Shown here: positions 50,268 to 59,322 of the stretch, piece after piece
Layout of the letters: every line of letters starts with the position of its first letter
Numbering within the stretch: the first letter of the stretch is position 1
Source: Modestobacter caceresii
GTDB taxonomy: Bacteria > Actinomycetota > Actinomycetes > Mycobacteriales > Geodermatophilaceae
Direction: 5' to 3'
DNA length: 64,000 bases
NCBI RefSeq assembly: GCF_000761485.1
Contig: NZ_JPMX01000058.1
Coordinates: 17,064-81,063, forward strand
Notes under the pieces: generated by a model
Databases searched by the model: none
The model's input: the letters and a program-made list of their open reading frames with translations, nothing else
What the model was told of the DNA's origin: nothing
Translations under genes and position numbers: made by a program

Positions 50268-51779
50268 TCAGAGCCAGCCGGGCACGATCAGGATCAGCCA
50301 GGTGATCGGCGGGATGAGCGCGACCATCGAGAAGCCCCAGACGGTCAGGTTCCGGAAGGTCCGGTCCCGCTCGGCCTCGGTGGCGTTGGCGACGACGAGG
50401 GCCCCGCTGGTGGAGAACGGGCTGGAGTCGACGATCGAGGAGGACATCGCCAGTGCGGTGATCAGGCCGATCGCCCCGATGGCGTTGTCGCCCTGGAGGA
50501 AGGGCACGGCCAGCGGGATCAGCGCACCGAGGATGCCGGTGGTGGAGGCGAAGGCCGAGACGACGGCACCGATGTAGCAGATCAGCAGGGCGGCGATCAG
50601 CGGGAGGCCGAGCTGGGCGACGTTGTCCCCGAGCCAGCCGGGCACGTCCTGGTCCTGCATGAGACCGACGTAGGTGACGATGCCGCAGATCAGCAGCACG
50701 GTCGGCCAGGCGATCTGGCCCACGGCGCCCTTCGCGCCACGGGGCGCGACCACCGACAGGATGACGCCCACGGTGATGGCCATCAGGCCGATGTCCAGGC
50801 CCAGGGGGAGCAGCGACCCGACGACCAGGATGACCAGCCCGATCAGCGTCAGCGTGCGGTCCCGGTCGAGCGTGGTGACCGGGTCGGGCGCGTTGTCGAC
50901 GGCCAGCGCGGTGGTCTGCAGCGCCTTCTGGTCGGCGCGGTCCTCGACGTGGGAGTGCTGGTGGCCCGGCTCGCCGTGCCGCGCCTCGGTGACCCGGCCG
51001 CCGGAGACCGCCGCACCGGCGGTGCCGGTGCTGCCGATGGCCACGCCGCGGGCAGGGCCGCCGGGGATGTCCTCGCCGGTGTCCTCGGTGGCGTCCCCGG
51101 CGACGGAGGCCGCCACGAAGTCGTCGTCGCGCCTGTCGGTCAGGTCGACCCGCCCGCCGCCGAGCAGCTTGCGGCCGCCGAACAGGAAGAAGACGGCGAT
51201 GGAGAGCAGGATGTTGATGACGATCGAGGCACCCCAGAGGAACAGCGGGCTGCCCTCCAGGCCGTTGTCGGCGACCACGGTGTTGGTGATGACACCGAAG
51301 ATCGACAGCGGCGAGAACCCGCCGGCGGTGGCGCCGTTGATGATGAACAGGCCCATCAGCACCGGGTTGATCTGGTAGCGCCGCGCGAAGGACATGCCGA
51401 CCGGGGCGATGATCGCCACCACCGCCGGCACGACGCCGCCGATGGCGGTGAGCACGCCGGTGACGGCGAACATCGCCCACGGGATGGCTGCGAGCCGGCC
51501 GCCGGATGCGGTCACCGCGGCGTGCACCAGCCAGTCGACGGTGCCGTTGTTCTTCGCGATGGCGAACAGGTACGTCACCCCGACCAGGACGATGAACAAC
51601 GACCCGGGGAAGAAGCCGAAGACCGCGTCGTCGTACGTCGGGTCGCCGTCGGTGCCGTAGATGAAGTAGCCGGCGATGAACGCCGCCACCAGCGCCAAGG
51701 CGCCCATGTGCACGGGCATCACCGTGGCGATCAGGAACACCACCAGCAGGATCGAGATCAGCACGAGCTGTACGGACAC
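50268..51779 (-). CDS. MatC-like dicarboxylate transporter
   Basis: This 503-residue protein has about 12 membrane segments in two halves. The N-terminal half (VMPVHMGALALVAAFIAGY, NGATAGGFSPLSIFGVITN) matches the MatC_N / malonate-dicarboxylate carrier family. A hydrophilic loop of about 90 residues (about 210-300) with a His-rich stretch (GHQHSHVEDR) separates the halves. It should import a dicarboxylate such as malonate, or a related acid used by the neighbouring CoA-transferase. ATG 51779. An IclR-type palindrome lies 50 bp upstream. Confidence 0.8.
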   Translation of the reverse strand: MSVQLVLISILLVVFLIATVMPVHMGALALVAAFIAGYFIYGTDGDPTYDDAVFGFFPGSLFIVLVGVTYLFAIAKNNGTVDWLVHAAVTASGGRLAAIPWAMFAVTGVLTAIGGVVPAVVAIIAPVGMSFARRYQINPVLMGLFIINGATAGGFSPLSIFGVITNTVVADNGLEGSPLFLWGASIVINILLSIAVFFLFGGRKLLGGGRVDLTDRRDDDFVAASVAGDATEDTGEDIPGGPARGVAIGSTGTAGAAVSGGRVTEARHGEPGHQHSHVEDRADQKALQTTALAVDNAPDPVTTLDRDRTLTLIGLVILVVGSLLPLGLDIGLMAITVGVILSVVAPRGAKGAVGQIAWPTVLLICGIVTYVGLMQDQDVPGWLGDNVAQLGLPLIAALLICYIGAVVSAFASTTGILGALIPLAVPFLQGDNAIGAIGLITALAMSSSIVDSSPFSTSGALVVANATEAERDRTFRNLTVWGFSMVALIPPITWLILIVPGWL

Positions 51780-51828
51780 CGGCGTCCCCAGGGTTCGGTC
51801 GAGGCGGGTGTCACCCGCCGGTCAGGCG

Positions 51829-51845
51829 CTTCCGCGATACGGAAC
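51829..51845. promoter_or_regulatory. IclR-type palindrome before the MatC-like gene
   Basis: CTTCCG-cgata-CGGAAC shares the arm sequence and five-base spacing of the site at 47224-47240 in the aceB/iclR region. It lies between the divergent transporter and aminotransferase genes. Confidence 0.6.
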
Positions 51846-52018
51846 CGCGCTTTCGCTAGCGGGGATTAGATGGCGTGGCGCGGCCAGTGTCAAGGGTCAC
51901 AGGACGTCCGAGATGTCTCTGCGCCAATCCGCCTGCCGGTAGTAGCCTCCCGCATGGTGGACTTCCGGTGTCGAGCCGGGGATCCGGACGAGAGGGCCAC
52001 ACCCATGGAGGCACGGGC

Positions 52019-53191
52019 ATGTCAGTGACGACGACGACCGGCGGGCGCCACTTCCTGCAGATCCCGGGGCCGACCAACGTGCCCGACCGGGTGCTGCGGG
52101 CGATGTCCGCCCCGACCATCGACCACCGCGGCCCGGAGTTCGCCGCTCTCGGCCTGGAGGTCCTCGAGGCCGTCAAGCCGGTCTTCGGCACCACCCAGCC
52201 GGTGGTCATCTACCCCGCCTCGGGCACCGGGGCCTGGGAGGCGGCGCTGACCAACACGCTCTCGCCCGGGGACAAGGTGCTGGCCTTCGAGACCGGCCAC
52301 TTCGCCACCCTCTGGCAGGACATGGCCAGCCGGCTGGGCCTGCAGGTCGAGTTCGTCCCCGGCGACTGGCGGCACGGCGCCGACCCGCAGGCCGCGCAGG
52401 AGCGGCTCGCCGCCGACACCGGCCACGAGATCAAGGCCGTCATGGTGGTCCACAACGAGACCTCCACCGGCGTGACCAGCCGGGTCCCCGAGGTGCGCAA
52501 GGCCATCGACGCCGCCGAGCACCCGGCCCTGCTGCTGGTCGACACGATCTCCTCGCTGGGCAGCATCGACTACCGGCACGACGAGTGGGGCGTCGACGTC
52601 ACCGTCGCCGGGTCGCAGAAGGGGCTCATGCTCCCGCCGGGGCTGAGCTTCAACGCGGTCAGCGAGAAGGCGCTGCAGGCGTCGAAGACCGCCGGGCTGC
52701 CCCGGTCGTTCTGGGACTGGCAGCCGATCCTGGCCGCCAACGAGCGCGGCTTCTTCCCGTACACGCCGGCCACGAACCTGCTGTACGCGCTGAAGGTGGC
52801 GCTGGAGATGCTGGACGACGAGGGCCTGGCCAACGTCTACGCCCGGCACACCCGGCACGCGGAGGCCACCCGGGCCGCCGTGCGCGGCTGGGGGCTGGAG
52901 GTGCTGGCCCTGGACGAGCGGGAGTACTCCGGTTCGCTGACCGCCATCTACCTGCCGGACGGCGGAGCGGACGCGATCCGCGAGGTGATCCTCCGCGAGT
53001 ACGACATGTCGCTGGGTGCCGGGCTGGGCAAGCTGGCCGACAAGGTCTTCCGGATCGGGCACCTGGGCCACTTCAACGACCTGACCCTCGTCGGCACCCT
53101 GGGTGGCGTGCAGATGGGCCTGGTCCGCAGCGGCGTGCAGATCGACCCGAACGGCATCCAGGCGGCCCTCGAGCGCCTGCAGCAGGCATGA
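52019..53191 (+). CDS. Serine/alanine-glyoxylate aminotransferase
   Basis: A 390-residue class V PLP enzyme: FLQIPGPTNVPDRVLRAMSAPTIDHRGPEF at the N-terminus, YPASGTGAWEAALTN, VDTISSLGSIDYRHDEWGVDVTVAGSQKGLMLPPG with the PLP lysine in GSQKG, and GAGLGKLADKVFRIGHLGHFND. It transfers an amino group from serine or alanine to glyoxylate, giving glycine. ATG 52019 has GGAGG seven bases upstream. Its stop overlaps the next gene in ATGA. Confidence 0.9.
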   Translation: MSVTTTTGGRHFLQIPGPTNVPDRVLRAMSAPTIDHRGPEFAALGLEVLEAVKPVFGTTQPVVIYPASGTGAWEAALTNTLSPGDKVLAFETGHFATLWQDMASRLGLQVEFVPGDWRHGADPQAAQERLAADTGHEIKAVMVVHNETSTGVTSRVPEVRKAIDAAEHPALLLVDTISSLGSIDYRHDEWGVDVTVAGSQKGLMLPPGLSFNAVSEKALQASKTAGLPRSFWDWQPILAANERGFFPYTPATNLLYALKVALEMLDDEGLANVYARHTRHAEATRAAVRGWGLEVLALDEREYSGSLTAIYLPDGGADAIREVILREYDMSLGAGLGKLADKVFRIGHLGHFNDLTLVGTLGGVQMGLVRSGVQIDPNGIQAALERLQQA

Positions 53192-56106
53192 CGGCGGCCC
53201 CGGAGCGCCCCCGCGTGGGGGTGGCGGACCTCGAGCAGGAGCTGACCCGGGCGCTGGACGGCGAGGTCGCCTTCGACGACTACACCCGGCACCTGTTCAG
53301 CCAGGACGCTTCGATGTACACGATGACCCCGGTCGGGGTCGCCTACCCGGCGCACACCGCCGACGTGGTGGCCGCGGTGCGGCTGGCCCGCGAGGCCGGC
53401 ATCCCGGTGCTCGCCCGGGGCGCGGGCACCAGCCTGGCCGGGCAGACCGTCGGCCCGGGCCTGGTGCTCGACCTCTCCCGGCACATGCACCGGATCACCG
53501 AGCTGGACCCCGAGGCCCGCACCGCCCGGGTCGAGCCGGGCGTCGTCCAGGACGACCTGAACCGGGCCGCCGCGGCCGCCGGGCTGATGTTCGGGCCGGA
53601 CACCTCGACGTCCAACCGCGCCACCATCGGCGGGATGATCGGCAACAACTCCGCCGGCAGCGGCTCGGTGCGCTTCGGCATGACGATCGACCACGTCGAG
53701 GAGGTCGACGTCGTCCTGGCCGACGGGTCGACGGCCACGTTCGGCGTCGTCGACGAGGCCGAGCGCGCCCGCCGGGCGCAGGGCGACACGCTCGAGGCGG
53801 AGATCTACCGCCGGCTGCCCGAGCTGGTCGCGGAGAACGCGGAGGCGATCGCCACCGGGTTCCCGTCCTTCTGGCGCCGGGCCGGGGGCTACCGGCTCGA
53901 CCGGCTGGCCGAGGGGCAGCCCTTCGACCTGGCCAAGTTCCTGGTCGGCTCCGAGGGCACGCTCGCGATCATCACCGCCGCCCGGGTCGGGCTGGTGCCC
54001 AAGCCGTCGAAGCAGGTCTTCGCGGTGGGCCACTTCGAGACGGTGCAGGCGGCGATCAACGCCACCGAGGACGCGCTGACGGTCGACCCCGCCCAGGTGG
54101 AGCTGCTGGACCGCACGATCCTCGACCTCTCCCGGCAGAAGATCGAGTACGCCGGGCTGGGCAAGATCCTGCAGGGCGACCCCGACGCGCTGCTGTTCGT
54201 CTCGTTCACCGGGGACGACGAGGCCCAGTTGGTCGAGTCGATGGACCGGCTGATCGAGCTGTGGGAGCGCAACGGGCACGGCTACCACACGCTGCGGGCG
54301 GTCACCCCGGCCCAGCAGGGCGCGCTGCTCAAGGTGCGCAAGTCCGCCCTGGGCCTGCTGATGGCCAACTCCGTGGGCGCCCGCCGGCCGCTGGCGTTCA
54401 TCGAGGACACCGCGGTCGACCCCAAGCACCTGGCCGAGTACACCGCCCGGTTCAAGGACGTGCTGGACCGGCACCAGCTGGAGGCGGGCTTCTACGGGCA
54501 CTGCTCGGTCGGCTGCCTGCACATCCGCCCGTTCGTCGACCTGAGCCAGCCCGGCCAGGTCGAGGTCATGCGCTCGGTGGCGGTGGAGATCAAGGACCTG
54601 GTGCGTGAGTACGGCGGGGTGAACTCCAGCGAGCACGGCGACGGCCTGGCCCGCAGCGAGTTCAACCGCGAGCTGTTCGGCGACGACCTCTACGAGGCGA
54701 TGCGGCAGGTCAAGGGCCTGTTCGACCCGCAGGGCACGCTCAACCCCGGCAAGATCGTCGACTCCCCGGCGATGACCGAGCACCTGCGGGACGCGAACCC
54801 GCCGACGCCCGGCCCGCTGCGCACCCGGCTGCAGTTCGACGTCGTCGGCGGGATGTTCGGCGCCGCCGACCGCTGCATGAACATCGGGCTGTGCCGCAAG
54901 TCCACGACCGGGGCGATGTGCCCGTCCTACATCGCCACCCGGATGGAGGAGCACTCCACCCGCGGCCGGGCCGGCGCGCTGGTCAAGGCGCTGAGCGAGG
55001 GCGACCCGCACACCGCGCTGGCCGACGAGCGGCTGCACGAGGTGCTCGACCTGTGCCTGATGTGCAAGGCCTGCAAGAGCGAGTGCCCGCTCGGCGTCGA
55101 CGTCTCGGCGATGAAGAGCGAGGCGCTGGCGGCCAAGCACGACGTGCACGGCACCCCGCTGCGGTCGCGGGCGTTCGGGGCGATCCGGACGCTGAACCGG
55201 CTGGGCTCGGCGACGGCGCCGCTGTCCAACCTGCCGCTGCGGATCAAGCCGCTGCGGGCGCTGATGGACTCCCGCCTCGGGATCGCGCGCCAGCGGGACC
55301 TGCCGGTCTTCCACCGGACGACGCTGATGCGCTGGTTCAAGCGGCACGAGGCGCCGGCGGCGCTCACCCAGCAGCCGGTCACGATGCTGGCCGACTCGTT
55401 CACCAGCTACACCGAGCCGGGCATCGGCCAGGCCGTGGTGCGGCTGCTGGAGGCCGCCGGGCACCCGGTGCGGCTGGAGAGCAAGGGCTGCTGCGGCCGC
55501 GCGAGCATCTCCAAGGGCCTGCTGGACGACGCCCGGGGCAAGGCGCAGAAGCTGGCGGCGAACCTCTGCGAGGGCTCCGAGCCGGGTTCGCCGATCGTGG
55601 GCTGCGAGCCCTCCTGCATCCTCACGCTGCGCGCCGAGCACGTGGAGCTGCTCCCCGACGACCCGAACGTCCGGGACGTCGCGGCGCGGGTGAAGCTGCC
55701 GGAGGAGCTGCTGGTCGAGGCGATCGACGACGGCCGGCTGCAGTTGCGGGCGGACAGCTGGCTGGCCGGGCGGACGGTGGTCTTCCACGGCCACTGCCAC
55801 CAGAAGGCCGAGGCCGGGACGGCGGCCACGGTGGCCCTGCTGTCGCGGATCCCCGGGGTCACCGTGCAGGAGCTGGACGCCGGCTGCTGCGGCATGGCCG
55901 GGTCGTTCGGTTTCGAGTCCGAGCACTACGACGTGTCCCTGCAGGTGGGGGAGGACCGGCTGTTCCCGGCCGTCCGGGCCGCCGCGCCCGACGCGGTCAT
56001 CGCCGCGACGGGGGTGTCCTGCCGCCAGCAGATCTTCCACGGCACGCAGCGCACCGCCTGGCACCCGGCGGAGCTGGTGCTCGAGGCGCTGCAGGTGTCG
56101 GCCTGA
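53188..56106 (+). CDS. Large FAD-linked / Fe-S D-2-hydroxyacid dehydrogenase (GlcD-GlcF fusion, YdiJ-like)
   Basis: This 972-residue protein fuses a GlcD-type flavin domain (PVLARGAGTSLAGQTVGPGLVLDLSRHM, GGMIGNNSAGSGSVRFGMT, SEHGDGLARSEFNRELFG) to an Fe-S half. The latter has CMNIGLCRKSTTGAMCPSY and CLMCKACKSECP, then CCG domains (GCCGRASISKGLLDDA, GHCHQKAE, GCCGMAGSFGFE). Such fusions oxidise D-lactate, D-2-hydroxyglutarate or similar acids and pass electrons to quinone or an unknown carrier. It starts inside the aminotransferase stop (ATGA), so the two are coupled. The substrate is open. Confidence 0.88.
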   Translation: MTAAPERPRVGVADLEQELTRALDGEVAFDDYTRHLFSQDASMYTMTPVGVAYPAHTADVVAAVRLAREAGIPVLARGAGTSLAGQTVGPGLVLDLSRHMHRITELDPEARTARVEPGVVQDDLNRAAAAAGLMFGPDTSTSNRATIGGMIGNNSAGSGSVRFGMTIDHVEEVDVVLADGSTATFGVVDEAERARRAQGDTLEAEIYRRLPELVAENAEAIATGFPSFWRRAGGYRLDRLAEGQPFDLAKFLVGSEGTLAIITAARVGLVPKPSKQVFAVGHFETVQAAINATEDALTVDPAQVELLDRTILDLSRQKIEYAGLGKILQGDPDALLFVSFTGDDEAQLVESMDRLIELWERNGHGYHTLRAVTPAQQGALLKVRKSALGLLMANSVGARRPLAFIEDTAVDPKHLAEYTARFKDVLDRHQLEAGFYGHCSVGCLHIRPFVDLSQPGQVEVMRSVAVEIKDLVREYGGVNSSEHGDGLARSEFNRELFGDDLYEAMRQVKGLFDPQGTLNPGKIVDSPAMTEHLRDANPPTPGPLRTRLQFDVVGGMFGAADRCMNIGLCRKSTTGAMCPSYIATRMEEHSTRGRAGALVKALSEGDPHTALADERLHEVLDLCLMCKACKSECPLGVDVSAMKSEALAAKHDVHGTPLRSRAFGAIRTLNRLGSATAPLSNLPLRIKPLRALMDSRLGIARQRDLPVFHRTTLMRWFKRHEAPAALTQQPVTMLADSFTSYTEPGIGQAVVRLLEAAGHPVRLESKGCCGRASISKGLLDDARGKAQKLAANLCEGSEPGSPIVGCEPSCILTLRAEHVELLPDDPNVRDVAARVKLPEELLVEAIDDGRLQLRADSWLAGRTVVFHGHCHQKAEAGTAATVALLSRIPGVTVQELDAGCCGMAGSFGFESEHYDVSLQVGEDRLFPAVRAAAPDAVIAATGVSCRQQIFHGTQRTAWHPAELVLEALQVSA

Positions 56107-56130
56107 CCCCAGGCTGAGCGAGTACCGCCG

Positions 56131-56173
56131 GACGGGCGGCGACCGGACCCCAGAGGTCCGGTCGCCGCCCGTC
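56131..56173 (+). terminator. Terminator after the aminotransferase/oxidoreductase operon
   Basis: A perfect 19-bp stem (GACGGGCGGCGACCGGACC and its complement) with a five-base loop begins 25 bp after the oxidoreductase stop. Confidence 0.85.
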
Positions 56174-56206
56174 CTGCTTCCGGGAGACGCGGCTCACCGG
56201 ACACCC

Positions 56207-56225
56207 TTGTTGCATGCTGCAACAA
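56207..56225. promoter_or_regulatory. Palindromic operator before the MFS exporter
   Basis: TTGTTGCA-tgc-TGCAACAA is an exact 8-bp inverted repeat in an AT-richer stretch, 111-129 bp upstream of the exporter. It looks like a TetR or MarR family site. Confidence 0.55.
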
Positions 56226-56335
56226 ACGGGTGCACGATGGTTGCTGTCTACATGTACCGGGTTCCCGGCGCGCGGGGCCGATCGGCCACCGGACGGCGCT
56301 CGCCCCCGTACTCGCAACGTCCAGGAGAGCCACGG

Positions 56336-58000
56336 ATGAGCAGCTCCGCACCGCCCCGGCCGGCCGCCGGGGCGACCGCCGGCTCGGCGGCGCCCGGCCC
56401 CGCCGAGCAGCAGGGCCGGATGACGCACCGGCAGATCCTCAGCGCGCTGTCGGGGATGTTGCTGGCGATGTTCGTGGCGTTCCTGTCCTCGACCGTCGTC
56501 TCCAACGCCCTGCCGACGATCATCACCGACCTGCGCGGCTCGCAGAGCCAGTACACCTGGGTGGTCACCGCCACCCTGCTGGCCTCGACCGCGTCCACGC
56601 CCATCTGGGGCAAGCTCGCCGACCTGTTCAGCAAGAAGCTGCTCATCCAGATCGCGATCGTGGTCTTCGTCGTCGGCTCGATGCTGGCCGGGCTCTCGCA
56701 GTCGCTGCCGACGCTGATCGGCTGGCGGGTGCTGCAGGGCCTGGGCCTGGGTGGGCTGCAGGCGCTGGTGCAGATCGCGATGGCGGCGATGATCAGCCCG
56801 CGGGAGCGCGGTCGGTACTCCGGCCTGCTCGGCTCGGTGATGGCGGTCGCCACCGTCGGTGGCCCGCTGATCGGTGGCCTGCTGGTCGACACCAGCTGGC
56901 TGGGCTGGCGCTGGTGCTTCTTCGTCGGCGTCCCGTTCGCCCTCGTCGCCCTGGTGCTGCTGCAGCGGACCCTGCACCTGCCGGTCACCAGGCGTGCGGT
57001 CTCCATCGACTACCTGGGTGCGACGTTCCTGACCGCCGGCGTCTCGGCGCTGCTGATCTGGGTGACCCTGGCCGGGGACAGCTTCGCCTGGGCCTCCCTG
57101 GAGACCGCGCTGTTCGTCGGGGGCGGCGTGCTCGCCCTCGTCGCGTTCGTGGTCACCGAGCTGCGTGCGGAGGAGCCGATCGTCCCGCTCCGGTTGTTCC
57201 GCGACCGGACGACGACCCTGGCGATCATCGCCAGCGTCGCCATCGGTGTCGCGATGTTCGGCTCCACGGTGTTCCTCGGCCAGTACCTGCAGATCTCCCG
57301 CGGCTACTCGCCCACGGCGGCCGGGCTGCTCACCATCCCGATGGTCGGTGGCCTGCTGGTCTCCTCGACCGTCTCCGGGATCCTGATCACCCGCACCGGG
57401 TTCTGGAAGCGCTACCTGGTCGCCGGTTCGTTGCTGGTGGCCCTCGGGTTCGGCCTGCTGGCCACGATCGACCACGCCACCAACATGGTCGTGCTGGGCG
57501 TCTTCCTCGCCGTGCTCGGCGTCGGCATCGGGATGACCATGCAGAACCTGGTGCTGGCCGTGCAGAACACCGTCGCCGCCACCGACCTGGGGGCGGCGAG
57601 CTCGGCGGTCGCGTTCTTCCGCAGCCTCGGCGGCACGATCGGCGTCTCGGTGCTCGGTGCGGTGCTCTCCAGCCGGGTGGGCACGCTGATCCGGTCCGGG
57701 CTGTCCGACGTGCCGGGCGCCTCCGCGGCGGCCGGATCACAGGAGATCGGGCTCGCCGACCTCGCCGACGCGCCGGCGCCGATCCGTGCGCTGATCCAGG
57801 TCTCCTACGGCGACGCCACCGGGCGGGTCTTCCTCATCGCGGCGCTGCTGTCGCTGATCACGATCGTGGCCGTCCTGCTGATCCGGGAGGTCGCGCTGCG
57901 CACCGAGACCGGGGACGAGCGGCTGCGCAGCGAGGACGGTGCCACCTCGGGCGGTACGACCGCCGACGTCGACGCCCAGCTCGCGGGCCGACGCGGCTGA
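56336..58000 (+). CDS. MFS multidrug exporter (DHA2, 14-TM type)
   Basis: The 554-residue protein has 14 predicted membrane segments. Its N-terminal half carries LSGMLLAMFVAFLSSTVVSNALPTI and WVVTATLLASTASTPIWGKLADLFSKK, typical of the DHA2/EmrB group. It probably exports drugs or metabolites by proton antiport. ATG 56336 follows CCAGGAGA. A palindrome in the upstream region suggests a local repressor encoded elsewhere. Confidence 0.87.
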   Translation: MSSSAPPRPAAGATAGSAAPGPAEQQGRMTHRQILSALSGMLLAMFVAFLSSTVVSNALPTIITDLRGSQSQYTWVVTATLLASTASTPIWGKLADLFSKKLLIQIAIVVFVVGSMLAGLSQSLPTLIGWRVLQGLGLGGLQALVQIAMAAMISPRERGRYSGLLGSVMAVATVGGPLIGGLLVDTSWLGWRWCFFVGVPFALVALVLLQRTLHLPVTRRAVSIDYLGATFLTAGVSALLIWVTLAGDSFAWASLETALFVGGGVLALVAFVVTELRAEEPIVPLRLFRDRTTTLAIIASVAIGVAMFGSTVFLGQYLQISRGYSPTAAGLLTIPMVGGLLVSSTVSGILITRTGFWKRYLVAGSLLVALGFGLLATIDHATNMVVLGVFLAVLGVGIGMTMQNLVLAVQNTVAATDLGAASSAVAFFRSLGGTIGVSVLGAVLSSRVGTLIRSGLSDVPGASAAAGSQEIGLADLADAPAPIRALIQVSYGDATGRVFLIAALLSLITIVAVLLIREVALRTETGDERLRSEDGATSGGTTADVDAQLAGRRG

Positions 58001-58015
58001 CCGCCAGGATGCGCA

Positions 58016-58047
58016 GAGGCCCGTCCCCCACCGGGGAGACGGGCCTC
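58016..58047 (+). terminator. Terminator after the MFS exporter
   Basis: GAGGCCCGTC pairs with GACGGGCCTC, with further G-C pairing inside, 15 bp after the stop. Confidence 0.65.
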
Positions 58048-58057
58048 CGTGCGTCAC

Positions 58058-58113
58058 GGCCCCCCTTCAGGGGCCCACCCTGAGCGTGCGAAGGGTGGGG
58101 GGAAGGGGGGTCC
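58058..58113 (-). terminator. Nested hairpin downstream of ohr
   Basis: Outer arms CCCCCCTT (58060-58067) and AAGGGGGG (58103-58110) enclose inner arms CCCACCCT (58074-58081) and AGGGTGGG (58092-58099). It lies directly after the ohr stop on the minus strand. Confidence 0.5.
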
Positions 58114-58117
58114 TTCC

Positions 58118-58552
58118 TCAGAGGAGCGCGGCGTCCAGGCTGATGTCCACGGCGGCCAGCGCCTTGCTCACCGGGCACCCGGCCTTGGCGGCCTGGGCTG
58201 CCTTGTCGAACCCGGCGGCGTCGAGCCCGTCGACCTCACCGCGCACGGTCAGCGCGATGGCGGTGATCGTCGGGGCGCCGTCCTGCTGGCCCAAGGTCAC
58301 GTCGGCGCTCACCTCGAGCGACTGCGTCGTGCCGCCGGCCTTGCCGATCTCGCTGGACAGCGCCATGGCGTAGCAGGACGAGTGCGCGGCGGCGATGAGC
58401 TCCTCGGGACTGGTGGTGCCCCCGGCCTCCTCGGCCGCCCGCTTCGGGAAGCTGACGTCGAACGTGCCGACCTTCGAGCTGGACAGCTCGACCTGGCCGG
58501 AGCCCTCCTGCAGGGAGCCGTTCCAGGCGGTGCGTGCGGTACGGGTGGGCAT
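58118..58552 (-). CDS. ohr: Organic hydroperoxide resistance protein (OsmC/Ohr family)
   Basis: This 144-residue thiol peroxidase has both redox cysteines in context: AAAHSSCYAMALSSEIG and AAKAGCPVSKALA. The N-terminus RTARTAWNGSLQEGSGQVELSS fits the OsmC-like branch. It reduces organic hydroperoxides. ATG 58552 has AGGAGG upstream. A MarR/OhrR-type gene lies just upstream in the same direction. Confidence 0.9.
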   Translation of the reverse strand: MPTRTARTAWNGSLQEGSGQVELSSSKVGTFDVSFPKRAAEEAGGTTSPEELIAAAHSSCYAMALSSEIGKAGGTTQSLEVSADVTLGQQDGAPTITAIALTVRGEVDGLDAAGFDKAAQAAKAGCPVSKALAAVDISLDAALL

Positions 58553-58746
58553 CGGACCTCCTCTTCGTCGGTGGCGGTCGCGGCGCAGGTCTGCGTCGGG
58601 ACCGGACACCGGTTCTGACGGGGTCAACCGTTCCGGGCCGCCGGTGTTCCCGCCACCGGACCGGCCCCGCAGCCGACGCGGCCGTCCGGCCCCGCTGCAG
58701 GGTCCCGCCGCGAGCTCGCGACTGGTGGGGGGCAGCGGGCCCTTCC

Positions 58747-59208
58747 TCAGGCGGAGGCGCTCGCACGGGTGTCGGCGACCCGGTCGGTGATCAGCCGCAG
58801 CTGGCTCTTCAGCTCGTCGAACTGCTGCTGGTTGAGCGCCAGGGCGTCGATCATCTCCGCGGAGATCGCGCACGCCGGGGCCTCGAGGGCCCGGCCCGCG
58901 TCGGTGAGGCGGACGGAGACGGACCGCTCGTCGTCGGCCCGGCGGTGCCGGGTCACCAGCCCCGCGGCGGTGAGCCGCTTGAGCAGGGGGGACAAGGTGC
59001 CGGAGTCCAGTGCCAGGCGGGTGCCCAACTGGCCGACGGTCTGCCCGTCCTCCTCCCACAGCAACATGAGGACCAGGTACTGGGGATAGGTGACCCCCAG
59101 CTCGTCCAGCATGGGCCGGTAGCGGGCGGTGACCGCCCGCGAGGCGGCGTAGAGCGCGAAACAGAGCTGATCGTCGAGAGCGACGCTCGGCGACGGGGTG
59201 TCTGTCAT
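58747..59208 (-). CDS. ohrR: OhrR-like MarR family regulator
   Basis: This 153-residue protein has the OhrR N-terminus LDDQLCFALYAASRAVTARYRPMLDELGVTYPQYLVLMLLWEEDG, in which the Cys is the peroxide sensor, and the winged helix LGTRLALDSGTLSPLLKRLTAAGLVTRHR. Oxidation of the Cys should release DNA and induce ohr. ATG 59208 appears leaderless: TACTCT lies at 59215-59220 on the minus strand, six bases before the start. About 190 bp separate it from ohr. Confidence 0.88.
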   Translation of the reverse strand: MTDTPSPSVALDDQLCFALYAASRAVTARYRPMLDELGVTYPQYLVLMLLWEEDGQTVGQLGTRLALDSGTLSPLLKRLTAAGLVTRHRRADDERSVSVRLTDAGRALEAPACAISAEMIDALALNQQQFDELKSQLRLITDRVADTRASASA

Positions 59209-59322
59209 GGGGCAAGAGTAGGGCGCGATCCGGCGGCAAGCAGCCATGTGGTCCTCCTCGTCGGCTTTTCTGCCAGGGGCGAAGGTCCCGGAAGGCTGCG
59301 GGGCGGCCCTGGACGTGTCCGG

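Noticed and set aside
51846-52018. Glycine or other riboswitch upstream of the glyoxylate aminotransferase
   Set aside because: No recognisable conserved core or paired helices could be traced; only the IclR-type palindrome and a ribosome binding site are supported.
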